This document shows positions 5,877-14,476 of a DNA stretch of 14,476 bases, piece after piece; within the stretch, counting starts at the first letter, position 1; every line of letters begins with the position of its first letter. A model generated the notes under the pieces. It did no database searches. It saw only the letters and a list, made by a program, of their open reading frames with translations, and was not told the DNA's origin. The stretch comes from Stephanodiscus triporus (lineage: Eukaryota > Bacillariophyta > Thalassiosirophyceae > Thalassiosirales > Thalassiosiraceae). Made by a program: the position numbers and the translations under genes. The DNA is taken from NCBI GenBank assembly GCA_036939755.1, contig JALLAZ010000307.1, positions 1 through 14,476 on the forward strand, given 5' to 3'.

Positions 5877-8344
5877 ATGATTGTGGTAGATATTTTAGAT
5901 GCGACAATCCCCGTCACTCGACCCAGCGGCCTTGCCACGACGACTACCCCAAATACGCATGGAAAAGATGATGATAACGATGAAGATTACGAGGACGATC
6001 CACTGGTAGAGCATACCCCATTTGAGATCGGTGACGAATTGGAAGTTCCCGGCTTCGGCGTCCTTTCCGAGACGAATTCTCGACATCAGTCACTATTTGG
6101 GAGTTGCAGTATTGATTCCTCTCGGCCCACACCCAATATTCTATTCCCTGATAATGGCAACAAGAGAGGTAGCATCATCCTCTGCAGATTGGGACGAATA
6201 AAGGTTATAGTGATCTGTACTGTCGCAGCGATCCTTGCAGCAAGTGCCACCCTAGTGATGATGAATGCATTCAAATCAACGACCTCTGATTCGTCGTTGG
6301 AATTGGGAGACGATGAGCCAAATCCACCTGTCCTGCCCGACTCCGTGATACTTTTCCACCCACCGAAAAATGAACAAGAAATCGAACTAATGCAGAAAAC
6401 TTTGAAACGATACTCTGACCCCATTATCACGTGGGAGGAATTCTCCAAAAATCAGGGTGACAAAACCGAGCAAGGAGATCGTCCTGATTTCACCTACACC
6501 ACCGCTAAACATTTTTCAACCAATAGGACAGCTCTCCTCTTCGCACCGGGAACTTATCCCAACCTTGACTTTGAAGTCGGTTATTACACGTCGGTACTAG
6601 GATTGGGCTCGCGCCCCACTGATGTGCAATTCACGGACTGCGAGAAGGGTCCTCATGTCCCGGCAATGGAGAAATATACGAACCGACCGCCAAATGGATC
6701 CGGCCTCGACACGTTTTGGCGATCCATAGAAAACGTCGCCACCGATGCAAGAGAGGGGATGCGATGGGCGGTGAGTCAGGCGGCACCGATGAGACGGGTG
6801 CACGTACGGACGGATTTGAATCTATATGATGCTGATTCGTGGGTGAGCGGTGGCTTGGCTGCTAATGTTATCGTGGATGGCAAGGTGAATTTCGGAGGAC
6901 AGCAGCAGTGGCTGATGAGGAATGTTGAGTTGAAGGGAGGAGCGGAGAATGGCGCCTGGTCATTGGTGTTCGTGGGTTGCACGGGAAACGTTCCAGAGGA
7001 GAGTGATGGAATGGACGGTGGTCCGTCTATATCAGTGGAAAATAATCCAATCATTCGAGTGGAGAAACCTTACATAGCCTTGAAAACGATAGGTCGATCA
7101 CTGATTGATGAGGTTAGTGGGAGTTATGCAAACGAAATATATCAGCTTGAATTACGAGTTCCTTCCGTCACATACGGAGGAGATGCCACCGGTCCTCAGT
7201 TCGAAGACAAACGAGAAGAAATTCGCGATTTTCGACGAGTGAAACTTGCGATGCCAAGCAATTCAGCAGATTCCACAACTGCTGCTATTGAAAATCACTC
7301 CTCTCTCCAAAAGGCATTAGACGCTGGTAAGGATTTGGTCCTCTCTCCGGGGATCTATCCTCTCTACACTTCCCTCAAAGTGAAGCATAAAAATCAGATC
7401 ATTTTGGGTATCGGATACGCCACACTGAACGCGCCCGAAGATGGATCCCCTTGCATCAGCGTAGAAAGTCGGGTACCAGGTGTACGTATCGCCGGTATAA
7501 TGCTTGAAGCATCGGTCCTAAAGGGGGAAAGAGAGGAAGAAAAGGCATCCCTGCTGGAATGGGGCGAGCCATCTTCAAATGATCCAGGCGATGAGAGAAA
7601 CCCCGGTATTTTATCAGACGTGTTTGCACGAGTGGGAGGATTGTCGCGGGATGTTTCTACGGATGTCATGATACGACTTCATTCGGGCAACATCTATGGA
7701 GACAACCTTTGGTTGTGGAGGGCGGATCATGCACAACTGGGTCAAAACGAGGAACCCAATTTTCCGGATATTAGCCGGGAATACTGGCAGACGGAGCAGG
7801 GAGAATGCAAAGTTAAAAATGGATTAGTTGTCGAAAGTAGTTCAAGCAATGTCACAATTGTTGGCTTGGCCGTAGAGCACACGACAGAAGACCAAATTAT
7901 ATGGAATGGTGACCATGGTGAGCAAGTCGCTGCAATCGATTTGTTTCTTTCTGCGCCGTACTTCATTGTTTCTCACAAAATAGATATTTTTGCCCTTCCT
8001 TAGGTAAAGTATATTTTTACCAAAGCGAATTGCCTTATGATGCTGATCATTCCTTTGCTGATGGGAGATTTGTTGGTTATAAAGTAGGGCCTAGCGCGAG
8101 GAATCACAAGGCAATAGGACTGGGGATTTATTCCAATTTTCGTGATCATGACATAGATGTAAGGACCGGAGTGCAAGTGTTAAATTCCCTCAACGATGTT
8201 ATTCAAATGAAGAATATCTTCACCGTGAAACTAGACAATATGGGGAAAATAAGCTCCGTTGTTAATGGTCATGGTCCTGGGCCAATGTCGGACACAGAAA
8301 GAGGGGTCCCTCGGCGATGCTCGGATTTGACCTGTGGAGAATAG
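5877..8344 (+). CDS. Membrane-anchored right-handed beta-helix (pectin-lyase-like) protein, two exons
   Basis: Exon 1 is 5877-7917 and exon 2 is 8004-8344, giving 793 residues. An acidic N-terminal tail (DDDNDEDYEDD, 31-41) and a basic stretch precede a hydrophobic segment at about 108-131, indicating a type II anchor. The ectodomain carries FAPGTYPNL (222-230), FWRSIENVA (280-288), RWAVSQAAPMRR (296-307), SGGLAANV and FGGQQQWLMRN (324-349), EKPYIAL, LSPGIYPL (489-496), GVRIAGIML (535-543), LWLWRADHA (611-619), QIIWNGDHG and, across the splice, KVYFYQSELPYD. This series closely resembles bacterial, mainly actinobacterial, secreted beta-helix proteins often mislabelled 'adenylyl cyclase' or 'coagulation factor 5/8 type'. 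Their activity is not established; carbohydrate binding or cleavage is the usual guess. The anchor and tail are additions relative to those. It diverges from the esterase gene and converges with the WDR70 gene. Confidence 0.8.
7918..8003 (+). other. Intron of the beta-helix gene (86 bp, phase 1)
   Basis: Donor GTGAGCAAG, acceptor CTTCCTTAG. The intron is open in frame until TAG at 8001-8003, which is also the acceptor. Splicing joins ...WNGDH-G to KVYFYQSELPYD and extends the protein through a further 113 codons that match the family; without splicing the family C-terminus is lost. Confidence 0.88.
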
Positions 8345-8422
8345 ATCGGTATTTTGGAGGACACGGCTTACTTTTGTTGACTGCAAAACCGCATTAATAG
8401 AATCAATTTATGACAGACTATT
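8345..8422. other. 78-bp convergent intergenic spacer
   Basis: The two stop codons face each other across 78 bp, so the 3' UTRs of the beta-helix and WDR70 mRNAs very likely overlap. On the minus strand an AATAAA hexamer overlaps the WDR70 stop codon; its use as a poly(A) signal is unproven. Confidence 0.55.
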
Positions 8423-11122
8423 TTATTTGGTCTTTTGCCTTTTCCCTGACTTCAACTCATATTCCTCCTCTTCTACTGTCTTATCTGCCAGTATTTTTTG
8501 AATATTGCCCTCGTATGCTTGGCTGACATAACTCTTTCCTTCGTTGTACTTGAAAAGCTCTTCTCTCGGATCCTTACCTGCAATATTCTTGTTGTTTCCG
8601 TAGTTTGCGGCCATCTTGACATGCTGAGCAAAATTTAAGCCACCTCCTAACGCACCACCAGTCTTCATGCCCCCCGTAACGGGAGGCTGCGGAAGTTTCG
8701 TTTTCTCCGGGTCTTTCCTTTCGGCTTCTTTTGTCTTACGCGTTGCGCGTGGCTCATCCCGGAAAAGTGGGAGCGCGTGTGGATTGATGATGCTACTATT
8801 CGCGGAAGTTACGTATGCAGCAGAACCGGTGGGTGCACGCGATCGAAGGAGGTCCGACAGGCCGTCCGATTGGCGGACCGCGCGCGAAGTAGGTATAAGC
8901 GCTCCCTTAGTGGAGAGGATGGGATCATATAGAACTTGAATGCTGAAAACAGGAAGCACCGTTGAGAAAGATTGATTCTACGGAAAAAGAAGACATTTCG
9001 CTGTGAAGTAAACTCACATTCCATTGGATGTGCCAAAAGCAATTTGATTCAGCTTCGGATGCCAGTGTACACCAAGAACACTCGCACCGGGTGCCACATT
9101 CAGTTCCACGATCGGATCCAGAGTTACGGCAGAAATATTATTGGAAGCTTTGGATCCAGTCTCTTTGCTGATCTTGGACCGTTTATCTACATCTGGGAGC
9201 ACATAAAATTTAATCCGGCCAGAGCACGATTCTGAAGAATTCTTCAATTTTGTGTCCACTGACGTACCAGCGCATATTAATCTTCCGTCTGGACCGAAGG
9301 CGCAGTTTGCTGACTCGTTCAATGCTGGGAGACCATTGCACGTGGCTAGCAAAAGCGAAGGAGGATGCTTACCTTCCTTCTCTTGGCAGCCAAACTTCCT
9401 ACTGAACGATCCGGTGCCCTTCTCCATAGCACTAGCATCCCAAATCCTCACGGTATCGTCCGATTCCGAACGACTGGCAATGCGTTCTCCACTCCAACTG
9501 AATGTGACAAATGTGACAGGTTTTGATCCACCATGCGCAGAGTAGACTGCTCCTAGTGGTCTGCTATTCACCCCACTCCCGAAGCAGTTCCAGATTTGAA
9601 TAGAGCCACAGGCAGTTCCAACCACGATTTTTCTCCCACTGGGATGAACGCTCAGGTTGCTCACTATTTGCGTCCTCTGCCCCTTCTCGCTCTTACATTT
9701 TCCAATAACCTTCTGACAAACTAACTTCTGAAACTGAAACTTCCCTTTCCCGCTCAAATCCCACTGGCGAATCGAACCATCCAACCCACATGTCCAACAA
9801 ATTTCCTTGACCAATGGATGAAATGCCACCCCGGTGACAGGAGCCGTATGGCCCTTGGTATTGTTCGAATCTGTTACATAGGTATCACCCTTTATAAAAT
9901 GAAATAATGTGGTTCGACCCTCCCTATCGAGAACTCTCGGTTGTGACGATGTTGAGCCGACGATCCACTGCCCACCACCTGCAGATGCCCCAAGCGCCGT
10001 GATGATATGTCGACCAGTGCTGTCTAACGGATCATTGTCAGAGTCGACTATTTTAAATGGGGGGAATATTGTTTCTGAGTCGGGACTAGGTTGCATTCCG
10101 TGAAAATCATAAAATCGAAGTGTACCATCTCGGTGACCTGCCACGAGTCTTGCCCCTGATGGCTCGAAGCAGAGAGTGGCCACTGAGGCTTTGGCTTGAA
10201 GTGGGGTGTTGGTCCCATCAGAGGAAGTGAACGAATTCGACCCAGGAGCGAGGGTAATTGATGATGATATGGGAAGGTTGTACTTGTTTGCATATGTATG
10301 GTTGCTGCTGCTGTTGTCGGTCGTGCCGCAGTTTTTGCCATCTGTGGCAAGATTGGTCATGCTTTCGGAGATGACGTGTTCTTCGTCGGTTGGGATGTAT
10401 TTTTTATACACAGGGTCTGATTCGAAAGAGGCAATCATGGCAGCAATTTGCGCCTCGCGTGATTCTCGCGTAGAGGGGGCATCAAGCGTTGTGTCATCTT
10501 GTTCGTTTACATTGTCACTGAGAGTTGCATTTAATGTAGGGGCACTACTGTGACTCCCATTTATCAGTGACGTATAATCCTGCTCATCCAACTTCGCATC
10601 GGGGAAGATCGCGCGACATACTAAGGGAGCATTCCCAATCCGAATGACATGTTCCTTACCTCCCCGCAGAGGCAACTCGAGTTTACAATTCTTTTGTAAT
10701 CGGGAATCGTCCACGTAGGTACCATGCTTCCCCCCCAAATCTTGCACGACGAGCACGCCCCCCCCGCTCCTCGCATCGTCGCCTCCATCGCTGCTTTTGT
10801 AGTAAAACGCGGTGTGACGCCGTGATACGCTCTTGTGATCAATCCGGATATCCGAGGCAGACGCCTGACGTCCCACGATGAGACATCTCGCGGCATCGCC
10901 CCTCATGGACGACTCCGACGAGAGTTTAGTTGATAGGCAACCTGGCCCCCCGTAGTCGGGGCGACATGGGCTAGGCGACGCGATGGTGACGAAGTCGTTT
11001 CCGACATCGCTTTGTTGAATGAACACTAAATGAATTGGAATCGGCAGTTGGGATGGGACTATCAGGGTCGCTTCCGAAGAGACCCCAAGCTCATCCTCTA
11101 AAGCCGCAGTCGTTTGGCTCAT
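8423..11122 (-). CDS. WDR70: WDR70-family WD40 protein with N-terminal FHA domain, two exons
   Basis: Exon 1 is 11122-9018 and exon 2 is 8942-8423, giving 874 residues. Residues about 80-168 form a forkhead-associated domain: GR at 84-85, SVSRRH at 98-103 and GGKHGTYV at 130-137, the conserved phosphothreonine-binding signature. A low-complexity linker with IASFESDPVYKKYIPTDEEHVI follows. WD40 repeats occupy about 310-715: GARLVAGHRDGTLRFYDFHGM, KGDTYVTDSNNTKGHTAPV, FHPLVKEICWTCGLDGSIRQWDL, GSIQIWN and VHWHPKLNQIAFGTSNG. The tail contains INPHALPLFRDEP, PPVTGG and DPREELFKYNE. Order and tail match WDR70 (gastrulation-defective 1 homologue), a nuclear protein linked in yeast and humans to CRL4-DDB1 and H2B ubiquitination at DNA breaks. 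Animal WDR70 lacks an FHA domain as far as I know. RRP36 lies upstream on the same strand. Confidence 0.88.
8943..9017 (-). other. Intron of the WDR70-like gene (75 bp, phase 2)
   Basis: On the minus strand the donor is GTGAGTTTAC and the acceptor CTGTTTTCAG. Splicing joins ...GTSNG-I to IQVLYDPILSTKGAL, which aligns with the segment following the last WD repeat in WDR70 proteins. An alternative AG six bases further would put a TGA in frame, so the upstream acceptor is favoured. Retention gives an immediate TGA. Confidence 0.88.
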
Positions 11123-11431
11123 GGTTATTGTTACTACTGGAAAGTGGGACTGCAGTGGTGAGTCGGGGGCGCGCGGCGGCTTTCTCTTCTGGGGGGTAAT
11201 GGTCTGGCCGTCCCCCTCGGTTCAAATCTCCCCATACAAGTACAACACAGCAACCGAAGCTGACATAATGGCACCATAGAGCCCTACTCTACACGATGGA
11301 TACACTATGACCCTGAATCTAATTTACAAAACAAAATGATGCCATCGGAAGCGAAGTTCAAGGAGCCAAGAACATATCCAGGTGATTGTCCCGAACCTAC
11401 GACCCATACCTCCCGCCACACGCGGGCACTC
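11123..11431. other. Intergenic region upstream of WDR70 and downstream of RRP36
   Basis: 309 bp between the RRP36 stop and the WDR70 start, both on the minus strand. It must hold the RRP36 3' UTR and the WDR70 promoter and 5' UTR. I recognise no motif, repeat or RNA gene in it. Confidence 0.5.
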
Positions 11432-12760
11432 TCACGAAACCATGTGCGACGGCATCCTCCTCGCCTCCTTGGCGACGTTCTTCTTCCTGCGCTTCGCGAT
11501 GGCCCTGTCCACCGCCTCGTTCCCGCCGCGTTTGCGTATCTCCTCGAACTTCGCCTCCGCCTCCATCCTCCTCAGCTCGCCCCGCTTCGGATAGTACGCC
11601 CCGTGCTTCCCCGACGCAACGTCCTTCTTCAGCCTCTCCTTGACGGATCGCCTCGCGGCGCGAACGACGTCCGCGCGCCTGCGCTCGGCGCGTTCCTGCA
11701 GGAGGCGGGTGAGCTCCTCCTGATCCTCCTCGAGGGATCCCCCCCCCCCCGTCATCCCTAGCCTCCGACGTTCCTTCTGCCCCTTCTTCCCGGACGTCCT
11801 CCACGCGCTCACGCGGCGCTTCAGCGCCTCGATCTCCCCCTCCCGCATCTCGTCGAGGAATCCGTACCTCCTGTCGAAGGCCTCGGCGTCGAGCCGTCCC
11901 GACAGGCTCACCGTGCGCGGATCGCGGGCCCTGTACCTGTTCGCGCCGATGGTAACGCCTATCCCCGACGAGTTGAGGTCCGGCCTCCCCCTCGCGTAGT
12001 AATCCCGCCTGCGCGACGACATCTCCGACGGCGCGTGCTTGGATTTCTTCCTCCGCCGTCGTCCCGCGTCGGACTCGGCGCGATCGTCTTCGCGACCGAC
12101 TTCGTCGTCGTCGTCGTCGACGTCGCCCTCCCTCGACGACCGACGACTGTCGCCGCGATCTCGATCGTCCCCCCCCCGACGACGACCATCGGCGGCGGCG
12201 GCGACGGCCTTCCTCTCGCGCGATTCCCTCAGTCGTTCGGACGCCAACCCTATCGCGCGACTCTTCCTCTCCGCCCGTCCCCGCTTGCCGCCGCCGCCGA
12301 CACCGTTGTCGACGTCGTCGTTCGCTCCTCCTGCGCCAAAGCGTCGTCCCGCGCCGGCCTCGTGCGCCACACGCTCGCCCAGGGGGACGTCGTCGCGATC
12401 GATTTTCTCCCCCCCGCCGCCGTCTTCGTTGTCCTCGTCGTAGTAGTTGTCGTAGTCATCGCTATCGTCATCACTATCGTCATCGCTATCGCTATCGTCA
12501 TCGTCGTCTTCGCTGTCATCGGTGGGCAAATCTTCGAAGTTGGACACGTCCCCTCGATCGGCGCCGTCTTCTTCGTCTTCTTCGTTTTCTTCGTCTTCGT
12601 CTTCTTCGTCATCTTCGCCGTCTTCGTTTTCGTCCGACGGCTCGAGGCCGATTCCGCCTCGGCGACGCTCCGACCGGACCGCGTCGCTCGAGGAAGACGA
12701 ATCTTCGTCGTCGTCGCTGCTGCTGCTGCCGCTGCCGGATGAGGATGCCGGGTTCATCAT
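11432..12760 (-). CDS. RRP36: rRNA biogenesis protein RRP36 homologue
   Basis: 442 residues from the ATG-ATG pair at 12760. The frame stays open upstream to a TTG at 12814, but no ATG lies there, so 12760 is the start. The N-terminal two thirds is disordered: a Ser run, then an extremely acidic Asp/Glu/Ser region (about 44-112), then Arg-rich charged sequence, as in nucleolar proteins. The conserved domain spans about 243-437: APSEMSSRRRDYYARGRPDL, then RARDPRTVSLSGRLDAEAFD, RRYGFLDEMREGEIEAL, AYYPKRGELRRMEAEAKFEE and AKRRKKNVAKEARRMPS. These match RRP36 (DUF947), a small-subunit processome component for early 18S rRNA cleavages. The protein is longer than the yeast or human versions because of the acidic and Arg-rich extension. 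Codon use is strongly GC/CGN-biased compared with the WDR70 neighbour. It diverges from the leishmanolysin-like gene. Confidence 0.88.
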   Translation of the reverse strand: MMNPASSSGSGSSSSDDDEDSSSSSDAVRSERRRGGIGLEPSDENEDGEDDEEDEDEENEEDEEDGADRGDVSNFEDLPTDDSEDDDDDSDSDDDSDDDSDDYDNYYDEDNEDGGGGEKIDRDDVPLGERVAHEAGAGRRFGAGGANDDVDNGVGGGGKRGRAERKSRAIGLASERLRESRERKAVAAAADGRRRGGDDRDRGDSRRSSREGDVDDDDDEVGREDDRAESDAGRRRRKKSKHAPSEMSSRRRDYYARGRPDLNSSGIGVTIGANRYRARDPRTVSLSGRLDAEAFDRRYGFLDEMREGEIEALKRRVSAWRTSGKKGQKERRRLGMTGGGGSLEEDQEELTRLLQERAERRRADVVRAARRSVKERLKKDVASGKHGAYYPKRGELRRMEAEAKFEEIRKRGGNEAVDRAIAKRRKKNVAKEARRMPSHMVS

Positions 12761-13109
12761 ATCGTATTCCGGGAGGGGATAGATCAAGGGTGGTGGGAGA
12801 TAGGTGAAGATCAAGTTAAGAGCACCAGGGCAGGGCAGGGAGGCGGCGCGGGGGGAGGTTGGTTGGTGGTGCGTGGTCTACCTACGTCTGGCCCTCACCC
12901 CAAAGTCAAAAATTTTAGGGAGAGAGAAACCATAGTACTAGGGTCCAGTGAGGGAGGACCATGTAGGAATAGGTATATCTGGTTCTTTTCCGAGAAAGCG
13001 GAGTTTGGGTCTATTGAGAAGAGCAAGTCGCATTAAGAAACACGAACAACCTCTCTACTCTCTCCACTACTCTGGCCCTCCGCCTCTTTAATGGATAAAG
13101 GGCGGCACG
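12761..13109. promoter_or_regulatory. Divergent intergenic region between RRP36 and the leishmanolysin-like gene
   Basis: About 350 bp between two divergent start codons. It should contain both promoters. Visible structure includes GGTCC...GGACC arms near 12942-12960 and G-rich sequence near 12820-12860. An out-of-frame ATG at 13091 precedes the protease start; whether it is in the mRNA is unknown. No clear TATA box was seen. Confidence 0.45.
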
Positions 13110-14476
13110 ATGGCACTGCCGTCGCTCATGCGACTCGTCATCCTGTCGACCGCCGCCGCGGTCGTCCACCTCGCCGACCCCTCCTCCCTCGAAATGACAA
13201 CAACAACAACACCGATGATGATGATGATCGCTCCCATCCCTCTCCCTCCCGCGGCGCCGGCGAACGATGGCGGCCGGGGGGGCAACGACGACCAACACGA
13301 CGACGACGACGACGATCGACGACGGCCGTCCCGCCATCATCGACGGCGACGAGCGGGGAGGGAGGCGGACGACGGACGACGCGACTACGGCGACTACGGC
13401 GACTTCGACGGCGACCGACCGTCGTGGGGGACGAGGCGGAATGATCGGAGGGCGAATGTGCCGGTGGATTACGCCGGACGACGTGAGTGAACAACGTGTG
13501 TGGCCGGGCTGGGCCGTTTCCACCACCAACACCACCATCCCACCCCTCGGGCGGATGTGCGAGGGGAGGGGGGGGGTGGGGGGGAATTTTATTTTATTTT
13601 CTTCGACCTCGTCCACAGGACGTCCTCTAATGCGACGCCCACCTCTCCCTCTCATCCCCCTCCATCCCCCCATCCGTCTCCATCCATCCATCCATCCTCT
13701 TCCCGTGTGGGAAAAAAAAAACGCAGACCCCTACGAGGGCGGGTACGACCGACGGACGACGACGACGACGACGACGGTCGACGTCGACTACGACGATCGG
13801 ACGACGTCGCGTCATCGTCGCGCGACGTACGCCGACTCGCGCGATCACAGTCCGATGAGGGTGCAATTCGACACCCACCTCCTCGACGCCCTGTCGTCGT
13901 CATACCCCTCCCACGTGTCGTACGTTCGCAACGTCCTCCTGCCGTCGTTGCGCAACTTCTGGTACGAGACGCTTTCGGTCGTGCCCGCGACGGTCATCGA
14001 GGTGCCGCTGTCGGGGGACGGGGCGAGGTGCGCCGACGAGGTGAAGGGCATCACCGGGCTCGACCTCGACGACCTCCTGGTATTCTCCTCCTCCTCCTCC
14101 TACGACGACGACGGCGGCGGCGCCGCGAGCAGCGGCGCGAGGTCGTCGATCGCGAACGTCGGCACGGACGGGAACGTCCAGATGGACGGGAGCGGGTACG
14201 GATCGCTGCTATATCACGACGTGGACCTGGTGGTGATCGTCATACCCGTGGAGGGCACGCACAATTGCCCGAAGGGGGAGGCGTACGATCCGGAGGACGG
14301 GGGCGACGGGAGGTTGCAGACTCTCGCGTTCGCGACGAACTGCCAGCACGATCAGTTCGACAGGCCGACGGTGGGATATACGGGGATATGCTTCGGGCCA
14401 CTGGTGGGTGAATTTTTTTTTACTCCTGCGTCTTTTTGTTTCCCCTCTCTCCTCCCCATCGAGGGGGGGGAGGGAG
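13110..14476 (+). CDS. Leishmanolysin-like (M8) metallopeptidase, 5' part, runs off the window
   Basis: Exon 1 (13110-13482) starts MALPSLMRLVILSTAAAVV, a good signal peptide, then a low-complexity Asp/Arg/Thr-rich segment. After one intron the frame (starting at 13727, or at 13619) is open to the window edge. It reads HLLDALSSSYPSHVSYVRN, VLLPSLRNFWYETLSVVPA, DVDLVVIVIPVEGTHNCP (14218-14271) and LAFATNCQHDQFDRPTVGY (14329-14385), then GICFGPL. The sequence 'YVR..LLP....FW...L.V.P' followed by '.D....V......C', '.LAFA..CQ.D...RP..GY..' is the N-terminal part of the M8 (GP63/leishmanolysin) fold. The zinc-binding HExxH should lie beyond the right edge, so catalytic competence cannot be judged. 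A donor at 14404 (GTGGGT) probably ends exon 2. The product is expected to be secreted or surface-bound. Confidence 0.78.
13483..13726 (+). other. Intron 1 of the leishmanolysin-like gene (3' end uncertain)
   Basis: The donor GTGAGTGA at 13483 is strong and is followed at once by an in-frame TGA. Two acceptors are plausible: CCACAG ending at 13618 and ACGCAG ending at 13726. They differ by 108 nt and both keep the frame. The segment between them is Pro/His/Leu-rich CCAT-repeat sequence, so I favour the downstream acceptor. The intron contains a G-run with quadruplex potential at 13563-13584. Confidence 0.6.

Noticed and set aside
12035..12742. 235-codon plus-strand open frame with hydrophobic Val/Phe runs
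   Set aside because: Exact antisense of the RRP36 acidic repeats (GAC/GAA read as GTC/TTC).
11432..12814. Upstream start of RRP36 at 12814
   Set aside because: The codon is TTG, not ATG; the first ATG in frame is at 12760.
13091..13444. ATG at 13091 as the start of a separate 117-residue protein or as the protease start
   Set aside because: Out of frame with the signal-peptide exon and Arg-rich without a domain; kept only as a possible upstream ATG.
13011..13691. 226-codon minus-strand open frame
   Set aside because: Antisense of the leishmanolysin-like exon 1 and intron; Val/Arg/Pro low complexity.
13500..14411. 303-codon plus-strand open frame
   Set aside because: Out of frame with the leishmanolysin-like core; Arg-rich shadow starting in the intron.
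1..14476. CRISPR arrays, tRNA or rRNA genes, bacterial operons
   Set aside because: No regularly spaced repeats of suitable length and no tRNA or rRNA sequence recognised; the genes are eukaryotic with spliceosomal introns.

Overview
The window looks like nuclear DNA of a eukaryotic microalga, most likely a stramenopile and probably a centric diatom. The evidence is short GT-AG introns (75 and 86 bp where both splice sites are clear), compact intergenic regions between single-copy eukaryotic genes (an RRP36-type ribosome-biogenesis factor and a WDR70-type WD40 protein), a leishmanolysin-like protease, and decayed retroelement and Myb-like gene remnants of a kind I associate with diatom genomes. 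The phylum call is recognition from memory, not a search.

Region by region: 1-1217 has no convincing gene. It holds GTC/ATC and GGC/AGC microsatellites, a repeated GTAGGAATTCA motif, two adjacent hairpins and a strong G-run. 1218-2802 is a broken reverse transcriptase gene, split by a 720-bp non-autonomous DNA element (1549-2268). That element has 26-bp terminal inverted repeats and a 4-bp TGTT target duplication; removing it with one TGTT copy restores the RT frame exactly. 3290-3780 is a second relic, a Myb/SANT-like (DUF6818-like) gene broken by a stop and a frameshift. From about 4 kb to the end the window is gene-dense.

The genes are: a minus-strand type II membrane SGNH/PC-esterase-like protein (4012-5655); a plus-strand, two-exon, membrane-anchored right-handed beta-helix protein resembling bacterial secreted proteins (5877-8344); a minus-strand, two-exon FHA plus WD40 protein of the WDR70 family (8423-11122); a minus-strand RRP36 homologue (11432-12760); and the 5' part of a plus-strand leishmanolysin-like (M8) peptidase that runs off the right edge (13110 onward).

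The first two genes diverge from a 221-bp spacer, and both look like single-pass secretory-pathway proteins with carbohydrate-type folds, so they may form a co-regulated polysaccharide-modifying pair. The beta-helix and WDR70 genes converge with 78 bp between stop codons. RRP36 and WDR70 are co-directional. RRP36 and the leishmanolysin gene diverge from a roughly 350-bp spacer. The points most worth a second look are the nested transposon, the FHA domain fused to a WDR70 protein, and the bacterial-looking beta-helix gene with its added membrane anchor. I see no tRNA, rRNA or CRISPR array.
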